Shown here: piece by piece, positions 33,247-44,163 of the stretch
Layout: each line of letters begins with the position of its first letter
Numbering within the stretch: position 1 is the stretch's first letter
NCBI GenBank assembly: GCA_963678675.1
Contig: OY783198.1
Location: 5,709,001-5,773,000 of the forward strand
From: Xiphydria camelus
Lineage: Eukaryota; Arthropoda; Insecta; Hymenoptera; Xiphydriidae
Direction: 5' to 3'
DNA: 64,000 nucleotides
Made by a program: the position numbers and the translations under genes
Notes under the pieces: model-generated
Told to the model about the DNA's origin: nothing
Database searches by the model: none
The model's input: the letters and a program-made list of their open reading frames with translations, nothing else

Positions 33247-34153
33247 TACCCTTCAATTTTATCCGTCAGAAAGGAAATCAGTTTGTCCGATTGCAAAATC
33301 GAAAGTTTAATCGATCCGAGCAGATAATTCAGCGAGTCACGTGCAAAGCTGCGTTCTTTGGAATAGATTAATATCTCTAAAAAAATTATCCACTGCGCGC
33401 TGTAGGAAAATTGCATTAAATTTAATATAATTGTATATGAAGCTTTTATCCGACACGTGATCATGAAAATCAGTATATTCCGTTATGAAATTTATAAGGG
33501 CAATTTCACAAGGAAGTATATTAATTTTCGTAATTACAGACTATATTAATTTTTATAATCGCGTATTGGAAAAAAGCTGTATACAAAAGCACTTTGAAAA
33601 TACCCATTTTTTTACAGTGCGGCAAAACGAAGCCAGAAAAACCCTCGGAGTATTTCGAAGGGTGAACCTGCCCTTTCTATTACACCGAGATCCATCGTAA
33701 AAAATCATTCCAGCGCACCGTCGGACCCCGTCATTCATTTCTTCCCAATTTATCGACCAAATCGAAATAGCCTTACGCGTCAATCGGCGTCCCGTTACCT
33801 TTTCACGTCGCGTTCACCGGATCCCCGCGTGTGTTCGATTCTCTCTCCCCGCGCACCTACCCCCTTCCCGCTTCCACACCATCGCGCGTCGCCGGAGCGA
33901 AAGACGAGGAGTGATTTCCCGGAGCGAGCGCGCGCGTTCTCCCCGTGTGCGAAGGGCGTGGGTGGCCGTAGACTTCGCGCGTCTCTCTCCACGGCTATGC
34001 GAGCTTGCGAAATCGACGTGAAATTTTTCTTAGTCACCCGGGCGAAGGTCTCGCGGACTCCCACAATTTCCCGGTAGAAGCGTCGAAATTGGTATACGCA
34101 TCCTGATCGAACCCCCACGTCTCGACTTCGTCGCTGAACTCGTTCCGCGAATC
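33247..34153. other. Gap without a gene
   Basis: An AT-rich half, then a CpG-rich half. A 43-codon protein-like tail on the minus strand at 34034-34160 runs out of the neighbouring F element and is not accepted as a gene. Confidence 0.4.
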
Positions 34154-34154
34154 G

Positions 34155-34378
34155 CGGCTATACCACGTGAGGCTAAACTTACTCGCCAGGAAAGAAACTC
34201 CAATCGCTGTTATCTCATTATTTATGAACTTTTGGTCCACATCGATATAACACTTTGTTGCAGATAAAAATGCAATCTTCAAAAAAGTATTATACAAATA
34301 TGAACCAAAAGCCCATAGATAATGAGATAACAGCGATCAGAGTTTCTGTCCTGGCGAGAAAGTTCAGCCTCATACGAT
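34155..34378 (+). mobile_element. Family F MITE, copy 3 (intact)
   Basis: GAGGCTAAACTTACTCGCC at the left and GGCGAGAAAGTTCAGCCTC at the right, with core CTTCAAAAAAGTATTATACA. It serves as the uninterrupted reference for copies 1 and 5. Confidence 0.8.
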
Positions 34379-34653
34379 GTACGTTTGGCCGTGACTAACG
34401 GATTTCCTCACCTCTCAAGACTTGTGCTCCGGTTACCATACAGTCGTTGTTTCCTCTTTCAGATTATCGGTGGCCATCAGCGACGCCTGTCGACCAGCCG
34501 CCGGCTGTTACTCGCGACGTGGTGCACACGAGCGTGCGTCGCATCGAGAGACTTCGTAGAGTCTCGCGCCAAGGACCGAACGGAAATTAATTTCCCGCGC
34601 CGCGGTTGGAAATCGGCGAAGAGCGAGAGGTGAAATTGAATCTACGACGAACT

Positions 34654-34660
34654 TATAAAA
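34654..34660 (+). promoter_or_regulatory. Candidate TATA box of the unknown plus-strand gene
   Basis: TATAAAA inside CTTATAAAAAGCGCGAG. It would place a transcription start near 34685, about 160 bp ahead of the first coding ATG at 34848 and ahead of two upstream ORFs. Confidence 0.4.
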
Positions 34661-34730
34661 AGCGCGAGATGACGGAGGGACCGAAGCTCGCATAAAGACG
34701 GGATAAAGTGAGTGTCAAAGTGTTCGGGAC

Positions 34731-34805
34731 ATGTTAAGCCACTTCGTCGCCTGCACCGAAGACGAGGAATCGCTCGGCGCTCTCGCGCGTTCTCCTCCCC
34801 CGTAG
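34731..34805 (+). CDS. Upstream ORF, 24 codons, in the leader of the unknown gene
   Basis: ATG at 34731 opens 24 codons (MLSHFVACTEDEESLGALA, then a proline-rich end) and stops at 34803-34805, before the main ATG at 34848. A second, minimal uORF (M-R-R-stop) at 34840-34851 ends in a TGA that overlaps the main ATG as ATGA. If the leader is transcribed as drawn, both would limit initiation at 34848. The peptide itself may have no function. Confidence 0.35.
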   Translation: MLSHFVACTEDEESLGALARSPPP

Positions 34806-34847
34806 TTGTCGCCGCCGTTGTTCCCGTCTGGCGTCTGATATGAGAAG

Positions 34848-34928
34848 ATGACGTCACTGATACAGAGGGACTTCGCGTCTCAGAGGAAACGGGAATCCAC
34901 CGGCAGCAATGCGTCGAGCTACTTGCTG
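34848..34928 (+). CDS. First coding exon of an unrecognised gene (partial)
   Basis: ATG in a good context (A at -3) opens 27 codons beginning MTSLIQRDFASQRKRESTGS and ending SSYLL. These run directly into a consensus donor, CTG|GTGAGT, in phase 0. The peptide is polar, with a basic RKRE stretch followed by serines, and has no signal peptide. The next support for the gene is the exon at 50250-50323, which starts in the compatible phase 0. I do not recognise the protein; the joined N-terminus looks cytoplasmic. Joining the two exons, which leaves a roughly 15.3 kb intron full of transposons, is inference, and other exons may lie between. Confidence 0.6.
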
Positions 34929-34960
34929 GTGAGTGATGGTGCAATTGATTAATTGGCTTC

Positions 34961-35225
34961 AATGAATCCGTGCGTATATTCACCTGGATATCGCTGCGCG
35001 CGAGATGATTGCGGCGGGAATTCGCCGGTGATCCGGTTACCAGCTGGATACGTATGTATATACGACCGACAACGAGTACAGTCGCTTACGTATGCGAGTT
35101 ATTTCGATCAATCTACTTCGCGAGCATTAATTGGCTCGGATGAACGAACGCCACTTCTAACGAGCGTTGATCCTATATTTGTCGGACGGAGGCTTCGTTC
35201 TCGTCTCGAACGGTCTTTGCGTTAA
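34961..35225 (+). CDS. Possible small ORF, 87 aa, just inside intron 1 of the unknown gene
   Basis: ATG at 34961, 32 bp after the donor at 34929, opens 87 codons (MNPCVYSPGYRCARDDCGGN at the start, DERTPLL near the end) to TAA at 35223-35225. It is not in frame with the preceding exon. Composition is protein-like, with mixed polar and hydrophobic residues and five cysteines early. A DERTPLL dileucine-type motif is present. No homologue is recognised and nothing shows it is translated; chance ORFs of this length are common in this GC-rich DNA. Confidence 0.22.
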
Positions 35226-36624
35226 CCGACATTCGATACATGCTCGTCGTATAATTGAGCCGGCAGGTGTGGAGTGATGTCTTGAAGCACCTTAAGTGTT
35301 TTCGTACATAAAGTTTAATTCAAAGTTTTAAATACTTAATACATTATTTTGTCCATTCCAGAATAAATTATATATATTATATACACATACGTTTCTGTGC
35401 ATTCTCTCATATGCCAAAACGAAAAAGGAAGCAGAGGAAAATAAGAAATATGTTAAGAAAGTAGTGCTTTCCAGAAATGAAAGTTTTTTCCCAGATTTAA
35501 AAAAAAAAACCGTATCCGTGTGAAGTGTAATATGCGATTGAAACCTAGAGAGGAACATATGCGTACATAAATATAGTAATTTTAAGCAATATTTCGATTA
35601 GCTAAAATCGTCATTATGGAACAGCTCGTTCATTGATATATTATGCGCATATCACTATGAAATGAATACGATATACCATATAATATAAGTATCCTAGATT
35701 ATGAATATGTATAAATGTGGAAGAAACTGCTTAAAATGTTTCAAGTCGTTAGTCCAGCTGCCGGCTCAATTAACCATCGATCGAACGGCGCGCGCGCGCG
35801 CGCGCGCCGATTCTCCTTCGTCCCACGCCGTGATATCTCTATCTCTCGGATATTTATTCGCGCGTGAATCCTCGCTACGAATTTGTCCAATACCGAACGA
35901 ACCGCTTTCTTATCTCGCATCACTCCGGAGTTCTGCCCGCGAAAGATAACTGCCCAATACCATCGCGTCGTCAGCACGAACGCCGAAGATTCGCGGTTAT
36001 AAATTATACTCATTCCCCGGTTCGACTCCCCGTTCGAGCCGAAGTTATATCTCGCGCGGGGATGATACCGTAATCTGGAGTTACACGGGCGCCGCAGCTG
36101 ATTCGATATTGCGGCTATCGAGAGGCTCGCGTTTTCACCTCGAGAAGGAGAGAAATTCGGAGTCGACGAACACATGGACCAAATAAAACACCCGAGGAAT
36201 ATCTATTTTTCGTGGGAGTTTAATACGCCTCAAATTTTATCTTTCAATCGGTCGAACGTCAAATCTGGATGTGTTGATTCGTTGTTCTTTAATTTATCAT
36301 TCGCGCGTGCCAAGGATTACAACAGACATGGAAACCCGGGTAAAGTCAGGGAATTTTAATAAAATCTGAAAAAAGAACATCGCGACATTTATTCAGCTGT
36401 AGGTGTGGTATTAATGTTTTACACATTATTGTTGAAGAATATTTAACCGATGTTTTGTGTCAGCATAAATATTCATATTATTTTTCATGCTTTTACAGTA
36501 CGGGTAATAATATAGTTTAGATTTCATTAAAATATGATCCGTATTTAACACCTTCTCTTCATCGATCCGTGTACACGGCGAGTATGTTCTATTAACTTGT
36601 CAGATTTTGTACAATTTTTGATAC
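35226..36624. other. Intron-like stretch without a supported exon
   Basis: AT-rich parts (35280-35740, 36360-36600) flank a GC-rich block with a 144-codon minus-strand frame (35741-36175) that I do not accept as coding. Confidence 0.4.
35788..35807 (+). repeat. (CG)n microsatellite
   Basis: An uninterrupted run of about ten CG dinucleotides, inside the putative intron of the unknown gene. Such a run is prone to slippage and Z-DNA formation. Confidence 0.9.
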
Positions 36625-36768
36625 ATTCCAGACCATTAATAAATGCTCCATTCGCTCTCCTGAAGTGGTTTTATGGATCACTGAAATGGAATGAAAAAAT
36701 GCGACTTTTATTCTGGAAAACCTGGAAGTCAGGAAATGTTTGAAATAAAAATTTGTGGCAACCCCCCC
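36625..36768 (+). repeat. Dispersed repeat K, copy 2
   Basis: CAGACCATTAATAAATGCTCC to AAATTTGTGGCAACCC matches 21236-21375 along its length. Confidence 0.5.
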
Positions 36769-37640
36769 TGGCATCACTAGAATTTACGCGCGATCAGCTG
36801 CGATCAATTTTTTTGTTTCCACCGCACGCGACATCGCATCCATCTCGCGGTACGCGCCGTCGAGCCCCTGCGTAAATTACGAATTTGCATGCATCGGGCA
36901 TCGGGATAACGGCGACAAAAATTGGAAAACACCGAGACGCGACAGACCCCGGGACGAGACATTTGTCAGACGTAAAGAGGGCCCTCTCGAAAGTGAAAGT
37001 AAAACTTAACCCCCCCCCCCCCGGCGCACCCGCAGCGCTTCGCGAAATTTGAAAACTTTTCACCCTCCACCGCCGAGAGATCCCCCCACCTTTCGCGTCC
37101 CACGCGCAATCGGAACGGCTCTTTACGATTATTGTCACTTTGATTACCCGCGTGCGTCGTATCCCCCCCCCCTCCTTCCCTCTCTCCCTCGTCTCTATAC
37201 TTTTTACCGCCGTCGTTCCTCTTCATATTTTTTTTCCTCGACCCACAACTCCCGGCGTTATACGAGGCCCGAAACCTTCTCTCGCGTTCGCGAGACCGTA
37301 ACTGCCGACCGTCGTTTCGTCGTCTAAATTGTTTTATCAGGAATACGCGAAGGAGACGCGATCGCGTTTCTCTAACTTTCGTTTTACGCTCCCCCGCCTG
37401 CTCCCTTTGCTTCGACTTCTCATTCCTCTGCTCGTCCTTTTAACCTTTATCGGAGCATCTCGCGTCCGTCCCTCTCGATATACTCGCTCGTTGCCGTTCG
37501 TACTCTGCTCGGCGCGACTCTCGAGAGGATTCTGTATTCGGACAGCGAGAGGAGCTGTTGAGGGTTTTTGATACGCCGTTCGGGTGTTATTCGCGTTACT
37601 CACACATGAGATAAAATTTGCCGACCACAAACTCTCGGGC
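36769..37640. other. CpG-rich stretch without a gene
   Basis: Contains a poly-C tract (37012-37022) and pyrimidine-rich runs. No supported exon. Confidence 0.4.
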
Positions 37641-38082
37641 TAACCAACTAAATGTATAGTTATCTCGACAAATATATGATTAAAACGACTAAAATTTAGT
37701 TGAGGTAACTGCAATAGAGACGTAGGTGTGCTTCAGTTAAATATCTGTTGAAAAACCTATAGGTACATTTAATTGGCCACCCGTGATCTCAAAATTTAGC
37801 TGAATCAAACTATTCTTGTTCTCAGTGGAGTTGACACTTTACTTCCACAGTTCGTATGACACAAAATTTTTTCGAAACAAACCAATTCGGATTAATTTAG
37901 CAAAGCAGTGAAATTGAACTGATTTACATCTACCTAAAAAATAAATTTTATTGAACGAAACGAAAAAATTTGTTTATTCCAGCTGTATACAGTTCCACCA
38001 AAAAAACGCAATGGTCACTTTGACGAAATTTAACTTTCAACGCAAACAATTTGATTGGGACGACTAAATTTGTTTCTCAGTG
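37641..38082. mobile_element. AT-rich degraded MITE region
   Basis: Ends in TTTGTTTCTCAGTG followed by TA, the terminal motif of families C, D and G. It carries several GACTAAATTT / AAATTTAGTTG repeats. Borders on the left are uncertain. Confidence 0.4.
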
Positions 38083-39104
38083 TACATCCTCGCGAAGTCA
38101 GTTGACTTCCAACGAATTTGCTCCAAGATTATCCGGTCCGATTAATCTTAAGATCGCCATCGTCGCTGAATCTCACGGTTTGTCATTTCTTCTAGCTCTT
38201 ATTTCGAAGGCTGTTTTATCCGTTGAATTTTTTCAATCGACTTTCTCGAAAAAATACATCAGATCGCCGATCCGGCGTAGGATTCCCCATACGCAGCTTT
38301 ACTTATCGCGCTCCATACGTGTCATCTAAACGCGACAAAGACAAACGCGGCGGGAGTTCCTTTGACCGAGGGCGATACGCGTAAAGGGAGAGGGGTGGGC
38401 GAAAGAGAGTAAAAGAGAAAGGGAAGCGCGCGAGAGTGCCTCGAGGGGCTCTGGGAAGCCGGAGGAAGAGACATCGGCGGGACATGAGGGATGCCCCCCC
38501 TCCTCCTTCTTCCCGTGAAGTCGCAATAGGAATACGAAGTCGCGAACCCCTTGATGCAAATGCCACGCGGAGGATGATATTTCACGGAAAATTAATGTAT
38601 TCAAACGATCCGTCTCATTTCCGGCCACGTCACCCGCGAGAACCCGCGTGCCGCGGCGCCCGTACTCGAGACTATTTCCAAAATTTGATAAATCGTCCGC
38701 CCTGGCGTCTTTGTCTCTCGGTCTATATAGGCGAGCGAAACTTCTCGGGGGCGATTCGCGAGAGCGCGGACGGACCCCGTGGCGCGAGGAGGTGGTAACG
38801 GGGAGCGTCGAGGTCAGTCACCCCGAAGTAGTCCCTTTCGCCAATTTGATTTCATTTGACTCGGATGCCGGTCAAGCGTCGATTCGGAACGACGTCGATA
38901 ATGGAATTATGGGCTCGCTGGTGGGGAGAGTTTCTCGTCTATCGATCTCGAATAGCGCGGCGGGGAAGGGTGTCCGAAAGTGCGTCGAATAATGAAAAAA
39001 AAAGTCGTGTCTCTTTCGGAATAAATTTGGAACTTTCGACATACGTTTAAAATAGGAATTTTGGAACTAGACTAGGAGAATAGGAATAGACTATACCTAC
39101 CATA
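38083..39104. other. CpG-rich stretch without a gene
   Basis: Open frames on all sides, pyrimidine and purine tracts; no exon supported. Confidence 0.4.
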
Positions 39105-39315
39105 TATGATGCTCAATTTACTCGCTAGGAAAGAAACTCGAATCATTATTATCTCATTATCTATGGATTTTTGGCCTATATCGATATAAGGCTTTATTGT
39201 AGATTGAAACGTAATCTTCAAAAAAGTATTAAACAAGTACGAGACAAAAGCTCATAGATTGTCAGATAATAGTGATTCGAGTTTCTTTCCCGGCGAGTAA
39301 GTTTAGTCTCATATG
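39105..39315 (+). mobile_element. Family F MITE, copy 4
   Basis: GATGCTCAATTTACTCGCTA at the left, GGCGAGTAAGTTTAGTCTC at the right, CTTCAAAAAAGTATTAAACA in the core. Intact across the TA where copy 1 holds family C. Confidence 0.75.
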
Positions 39316-40689
39316 TTATAGACGGAGCCGCAGTCGCAAATTCTCTCTTCACAAATCGCCTCTGAAAATCAACTCCACGCGTATATTCGAAACGTGAGCA
39401 AACGTACTTATAAGAAGCTCTCCCGCGGGATCAGATTAATTACCCCACCCGGCATTGCAAAGGACGGCAGTCGTTTGCCCGCGCCTTGACGAGGAGAAAA
39501 AAAAGAGGCGCACCCCCCCAGAAAAGCCGCGCCGCCGAAAAGGAAAAGAAGGAGCGGGACATCGAGAAGTTCAAACTTAATTTACATGGCATCTGGTCGC
39601 GAAGCCGAGAGTCTCGCTCGTCTCCCGCGCGCACATTAATCTTTCAATTCGAACGTCTCTCCTTCCCTCTTTTTCTCGATAACCACGGCACTACACAAAA
39701 ACAGTCAAGAACTCGCGAACCACCCGCAAGCTCGCCGCGAGTGAGACTTCCTCCCGCGACGATACCGCGGGATTCCCCGAGTTCATTGACAGACGGGGGC
39801 AGAGCCGGGCCCAGCCTACGCGTCCAACTCCTTCGACAGACGCGGCGCAGCATCCGCGAGATGATCCTCCTTTGTCTTCCCCGCGAAGTTCCCTCTCGAC
39901 GTCCCGATGAACTCTTCCTCCTCATCCCCGTCAGTTTTTCAATACCAGCTGCCGCCGGTGGCTGCTGCGGGAGAGAGCCACCCCCGACATACATCAGTCC
40001 GCTCTCTCCCGCTCGGTCCATCCCTCCTTTCTCCGCCCGGATCCACTGGCGCGCGCGAGCGTCGTAAAATCTCTTCCCGACACGAACCTCTCTCCCTCTT
40101 CGTGTTTCATCCTGAAATACGGGAATCCTCCTACCGCGCGCGAGCATTTCCACCTGTTCGGTTTCTCGTGATTTGGGAATCCCCGATACTCTGACCGATA
40201 CCCCCTCCGCCATTCAGTCTCCGGCGAGGGAACTTCGCTCCACTCTTCCCCTTCCCTTCAAACCCACGAAGTACTTTTTCTCTCGGCGTCTTAAAAGTCG
40301 GACCGCGCAGTGGTGGAAACGCGCGCCGGGCACCTCGCTCCTCGCGCCCCCTTTCCGCTGACTTACGTGGTGGAAACGCGCGGGGCCACCGCAGACACGC
40401 GTGCCAACATAAATTCTCTCGTCCAATCAACCTAAAACGGTACTAAATTATTTGGCGGCACCGTGCGCTCCGCCGAGCGGCGAATCCCGCGCGCCGAGAG
40501 TCGTTTGAAAATCTACGGTACGACTGCTCGTTTTCTGAGTTTGTTATTGTTACTATTATTGTCGTCGGGGGTGGGTGAGAGAGGCGCTCGCTGCCGGGCT
40601 GGGCCAGGGAGCCACTGTGCTTTTCCTTTTTGATACCGAAAGGGTTTCTGCGCGGGTTCATATCTTTCGATCGCAGTATTTGGCGGAGA
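39316..40689. other. CpG-rich stretch without a supported gene
   Basis: Two frames of about 190 codons overlap on opposite strands (39486-40067 plus, 39644-40213 minus). Both are Arg-rich and without recognisable domains, so I take them as chance. Confidence 0.4.
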
Positions 40690-41165
40690 GGGAATTCGGT
40701 TTTGACGTAAAAAGTATTCATATTTTTAAAATTAATTTGTAATCCGTACACATATTCAATAACAAGCGAAAAAGAAAGTTCCAAGCAACGCGTGCGAGGA
40801 CGAGATGCATTTCAAAATATCATTTTCCAGCTGAAATAAGGCGGAAAATGAAAAATGAAAAAACACTTGGTAAATAATTTAGTCTATACCGAGAACAAAA
40901 TTTGCTTGGGTGAAATTAAACGTGTTTTTGAATAGTCGTAAAGGCACGTTTTTTTCGATTGGAATGAATATCAATTGGACGTATATAAATATTATTGATT
41001 TAATTGAATAATATTTGAATCAAATCGATATTCATTCGAATCGAACAAATGTGCTCTCAGGACTATTCAAAAAATACGTTTATTTCGATCAAGCAAATTT
41101 GTTTCTCATTGTACATTTTTCAAATCTGCAGCAATAGAAAAAATTAATGCTAACACCGAATCTCA
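40690..41165 (+). mobile_element. Family D partial copy, split by family C
   Basis: TTTTGACGTAAAAAGTATTC, ATATTCAATAACAAGCG and TTCCAGCTGAAATAAGGCGG match family D. The match resumes after the C element with TTTTTCAAATCTGCAGCAAT and AATTAATGCTAACACCGAAT. Confidence 0.65.
40889..41110 (+). mobile_element. Family C MITE, copy 2, nested in family D
   Basis: 222 bp between TA duplications (40887-40888, 41111-41112). Ends CCGAGAACAAAATTTGC and AAATTTGTTTCTCATTG. It is more diverged than the other two C copies. Confidence 0.75.
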
Positions 41166-41204
41166 TTTTTGCATTCGACTCGCGATTTTCTCTGTTTCTT
41201 CCCA

Positions 41205-41395
41205 GACAACACAGTACAACAAGTCATCTCGAAGTCATCCGTAGACGGTCTTACTTTTTGTTAACTTTGATTTCATGTTATCCAGAACATGTAATTCGGG
41301 ATAACTCGAAATTGAAGTTATCAAAAAGTGAGACAGACTGCCTACGGTTGACTAAAAGACAGCTTTCCGGCTTGTGTTCTCCGGGTTCTTATACT
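41205..41395. repeat. Inverted repeat, about 190 bp
   Basis: Arms CCGTAGACGGTCTTACTTTTT and AAAAAGTGAGACAGACTGCC with further partial pairing toward a centre near 41285. It is probably a decayed foldback element. Confidence 0.5.
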
Positions 41396-42568
41396 ATTTA
41401 TCGTTATTTTTTAAACGGCCGTGTGCATTCTAGACAATCCTCCCGTGGGCGCACAACTCGTTCGAGTAACTTCGATGTGTTGTGATTACAAGTTGCTATA
41501 GCAATCTGCGAGCCGTGTCGTACGCACCGTGCAAGCCTTCGCGCTTATCGATTCCAGTCGCGAGCGAGCGACTGCACGACGAAGTTGAGGCTGCTCGACG
41601 CAATCGCGAAATCGTTTCGATTTACCGGCCCCGCAGCCTCCCTCGTAACGCACCGTTGGAGTTCGACGAGACGAAGTGGCCCGTTATCGTGGTTGGTTCG
41701 CGTAAATCCGCGCGCGTGAAATTATTCGGTGACGCCGGACGATGACCCCGCGGTTCCGTTCGACTTCCGGAAGCGTTGATCGCGCGCGCTAGCGGCTCCG
41801 CTAGATGAGGCTAATCCGGGAAGGACGCGCGCGCTCTTATCGTCGCTTTTGTCGGAGCCGAGCGATTCGTGCCGATCGTCGCCGATGATCCGGCGGCTGA
41901 CGTGGATCGCCGACGATCGGTCTTCGTTACGTCACTTGAACGGAATTACATCAAATACCGAATCGATAACGGAGATAAGATGAGATCTCATTAAAGACAC
42001 TCGTCTCTTTAGTCTGAATTTCTTTTATCGTTCAATCGGTGAATCTTTGACTCGAGGAATAATTTTGAAAAAATAATGGACTAGAAAAATAGAGACGTAT
42101 AATCGATATCCGAATTCCGAACGTGTGAAAGAGAGATCGGCGAGAATCTCGCATCGCGATACGAGATCACCTCGGGAAGTCGGTCAAGCACTCTTCTCGC
42201 TGCACCCTCGCTTATCAGTTAGACCTTTTTCTTATCAGCCGTTTTCCCGTCCGTGTAATCGCACCGGCACACATACACCGCGCGACCACACGCGATACCG
42301 TAGTGGTTAGGCTGGTATGGCTCGTACAGTGCCACGTGCGACAGCTGCGGTGCGTTGTAACACGGGGTGTCCAAATTGCTCGATTTACGTCGTAATTCCA
42401 GTAACCGAGGCCCTCCTCACTTTCACGTAACAACGGTGATAAGTAATAACGCGTTTTTCTTGCGATACCAAATGTTCCGATCTGAATAAAAATCGTATAA
42501 TAACGTCTAACATCCATTCAGTTTAAATCGATTTGAGAGAGATTCGCACAATTATAATATTCAAAACA

Positions 42569-42835
42569 TCACTCATTCTGTGGAACTAAATATTTATCGG
42601 GTGATTCTCCAAAGAAATTATCTTCCCCCTTTTTCAATCCAAGAAATCTTTCCCCCGATGCATACTCGTATATTCCTCCCGACGCGATGCAAGTATCACG
42701 ATGCATGAAATCCTCGCGAAGAACGAGTCTCGGATTAAACTGTTGCGCTATAAGTTGCAGAACCAGTTCCGCGTATCCACAGACGTTATTATACCTACGG
42801 GTGCGCGCTGCAACGGCGAGTTCCTCCGTTTCCAT
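42569..42835 (-). CDS. Possible small intronless gene, 88 aa, unknown
   Basis: ATG at 42835 opens 88 codons (METEELAVAARTRRY... ending DKYLVPQNE) to TGA at 42569. The composition is balanced and protein-like: aromatic, acidic and hydrophobic residues alternate with no low complexity. On the minus strand a TATATA motif within CTTATATATGGCG lies at 42951-42956, about 115 bp upstream. I do not recognise a domain, and no clear poly(A) signal follows within 100 bp. It may be a small gene, a degenerate fragment or a chance frame. Confidence 0.3.
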   Translation of the reverse strand: METEELAVAARTRRYNNVCGYAELVLQLIAQQFNPRLVLREDFMHRDTCIASGGIYEYASGERFLGLKKGEDNFFGESPDKYLVPQNE

Positions 42836-43833
42836 TCGACCTTTTTACGGTACACCGCAATAACATTAAAAGTGCTTCGCTTCAACTCGCCCGCGCGCGT
42901 GCACCGACATTACTTCTCCTCGCTTCGGGGGTTCCCCTCGCGTCGCCATATATAAGCCGAGAAAGACATCGATATTCCCCGTAACAACGAATCGCCTCAT
43001 TACCAACCATCGGTGCGCCCACCTACGCGTCTTTCCGCGGCAGTGCACGCGGCTATTAATCGCGCAATCGTATAATAGTTACACCTAGACCCACGCCGCG
43101 CTCTCTCGCCGCTGGAAAAGGGGAAATAAGACGTTCGCGCCCTCTCTGGCAGTCGGCCGTCTCTGCTGTGTTATCCGCGACCGTGTCGTTTCACGCTCCG
43201 CGCACGGTCAGCTCGGACGGCAAGCGGAAAGAAGCCGTTCGCAATAAGCCGCTTCCGTCGGGACCACGCGACGCCTGAAAGAAACTTCCTTCCACGCGCG
43301 TCACGGCTGATCCTGTGCATATACAATTACGCGATATTGTGTACACGCGCGTGTCGCGCCCGTATACGTATACACGCGCGACGCGCCTCGCCGCGCTACT
43401 GCCGCAGCCGGTAGCCCAACTAGCTACACGCGCGCTATATCGCCGCTTCAGTGAACGACGGACTTTTGCGCCAACCACATGTCGCGTCGACCGGACGTCT
43501 TTCTTTGTCGTGGCGATCTCCGCGAACGGGTGAATCGTGCGTTCGCGCGCGATTGTGAATAGTAACGTTAATGCGAGCTTCAGACATAGTGGCGTGACGT
43601 GGCGTGGCAGTGGTGCGGAGTGGCGTGATCGGCGAAATTTGTATTCGCGCGAGGGAATTTCGTTCGAGTTTTCGTCGCGCGCGATTTGCAATTTTTCCTG
43701 CGCAAGAACGGAGTGATACATCGGCGCGATCGATAAATCATCCCGTTTCACCTGGAGTACGAGTGCAAAGTACCTACATACGTTCGAAACCATAGGAACG
43801 GCCGACGAGAGCGAGTACGGCCTCGAAATCTGG

Positions 43834-44163
43834 TTAATTACCCGGGCGCAATCCGATTTGGCCTCGACTAGGCACCGCAGTCTGCGGCGTCGAAGCGATG
43901 TAGGGAACTGCAGGGAACGACGATCCGACGACCGTTGACGGCCGACCGCCGAGCAGCGACCTCGACGTGTTCGGATAATTAGGTACGATCGATTTGGTTT
44001 TCAGTCGTGACGGCGAAGGGCGGCTGATAGAACTCGCGGCTCTCGAGATCGATCTTCCACTGTCGCTTCTTTCGTCGTCGGCTCGATGATCGAACGATCT
44101 CACATTCCTGCGAGTGGATTTATCGTAGTCGAGCGGCGATCGACTGTTCTTTTTCTTGTCCCC
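43834..44163 (-). CDS. Candidate terminal exon, serine/arginine-rich C-terminus, about 109 aa
   Basis: On the minus strand a frame starting GDKKKNSRSPLDYDK after a possible acceptor (AAAATAG) runs 109 codons to TAA at 43834. It is rich in Ser, Arg and Pro (SGRSISRAASSISRPSPSRL) and ends SRGQIGLRPGN, which looks like a disordered cytoplasmic tail. There is no in-frame ATG at the start, so it would be the last exon of a gene whose other exons lie at higher coordinates. The exon at 45201-45368 is one candidate, but its phase does not clearly fit. It sits within the putative 15 kb intron of the plus-strand gene. The polypyrimidine tract is weak. Confidence 0.35.
   Translation of the reverse strand, partial: GDKKKNSRSPLDYDKSTRRNVRSFDHRADDERSDSGRSISRAASSISRPSPSRLKTKSIVPNYPNTSRSLLGGRPSTVVGSSFPAVPYIASTPQTAVPSRGQIGLRPGN

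Noticed and set aside
34034..34160. 43-codon protein-like minus-strand tail next to family F copy 3
   Set aside because: It only opens by reading out of the transposon and has no start or acceptor of its own.
39486..40213. Frames of 193 codons (plus) and 189 codons (minus) overlapping each other
   Set aside because: Both are Arg/Ser/Pro-rich, lack domains and splice sites, and overlap on opposite strands in CpG-rich DNA where stops are rare.
43191..43793. 200-codon minus-strand frame just downstream of the candidate terminal exon
   Set aside because: No acceptor or ATG context and an Arg-rich, CpG-driven composition. It may at most be a 3' UTR of the 43834-44163 candidate.
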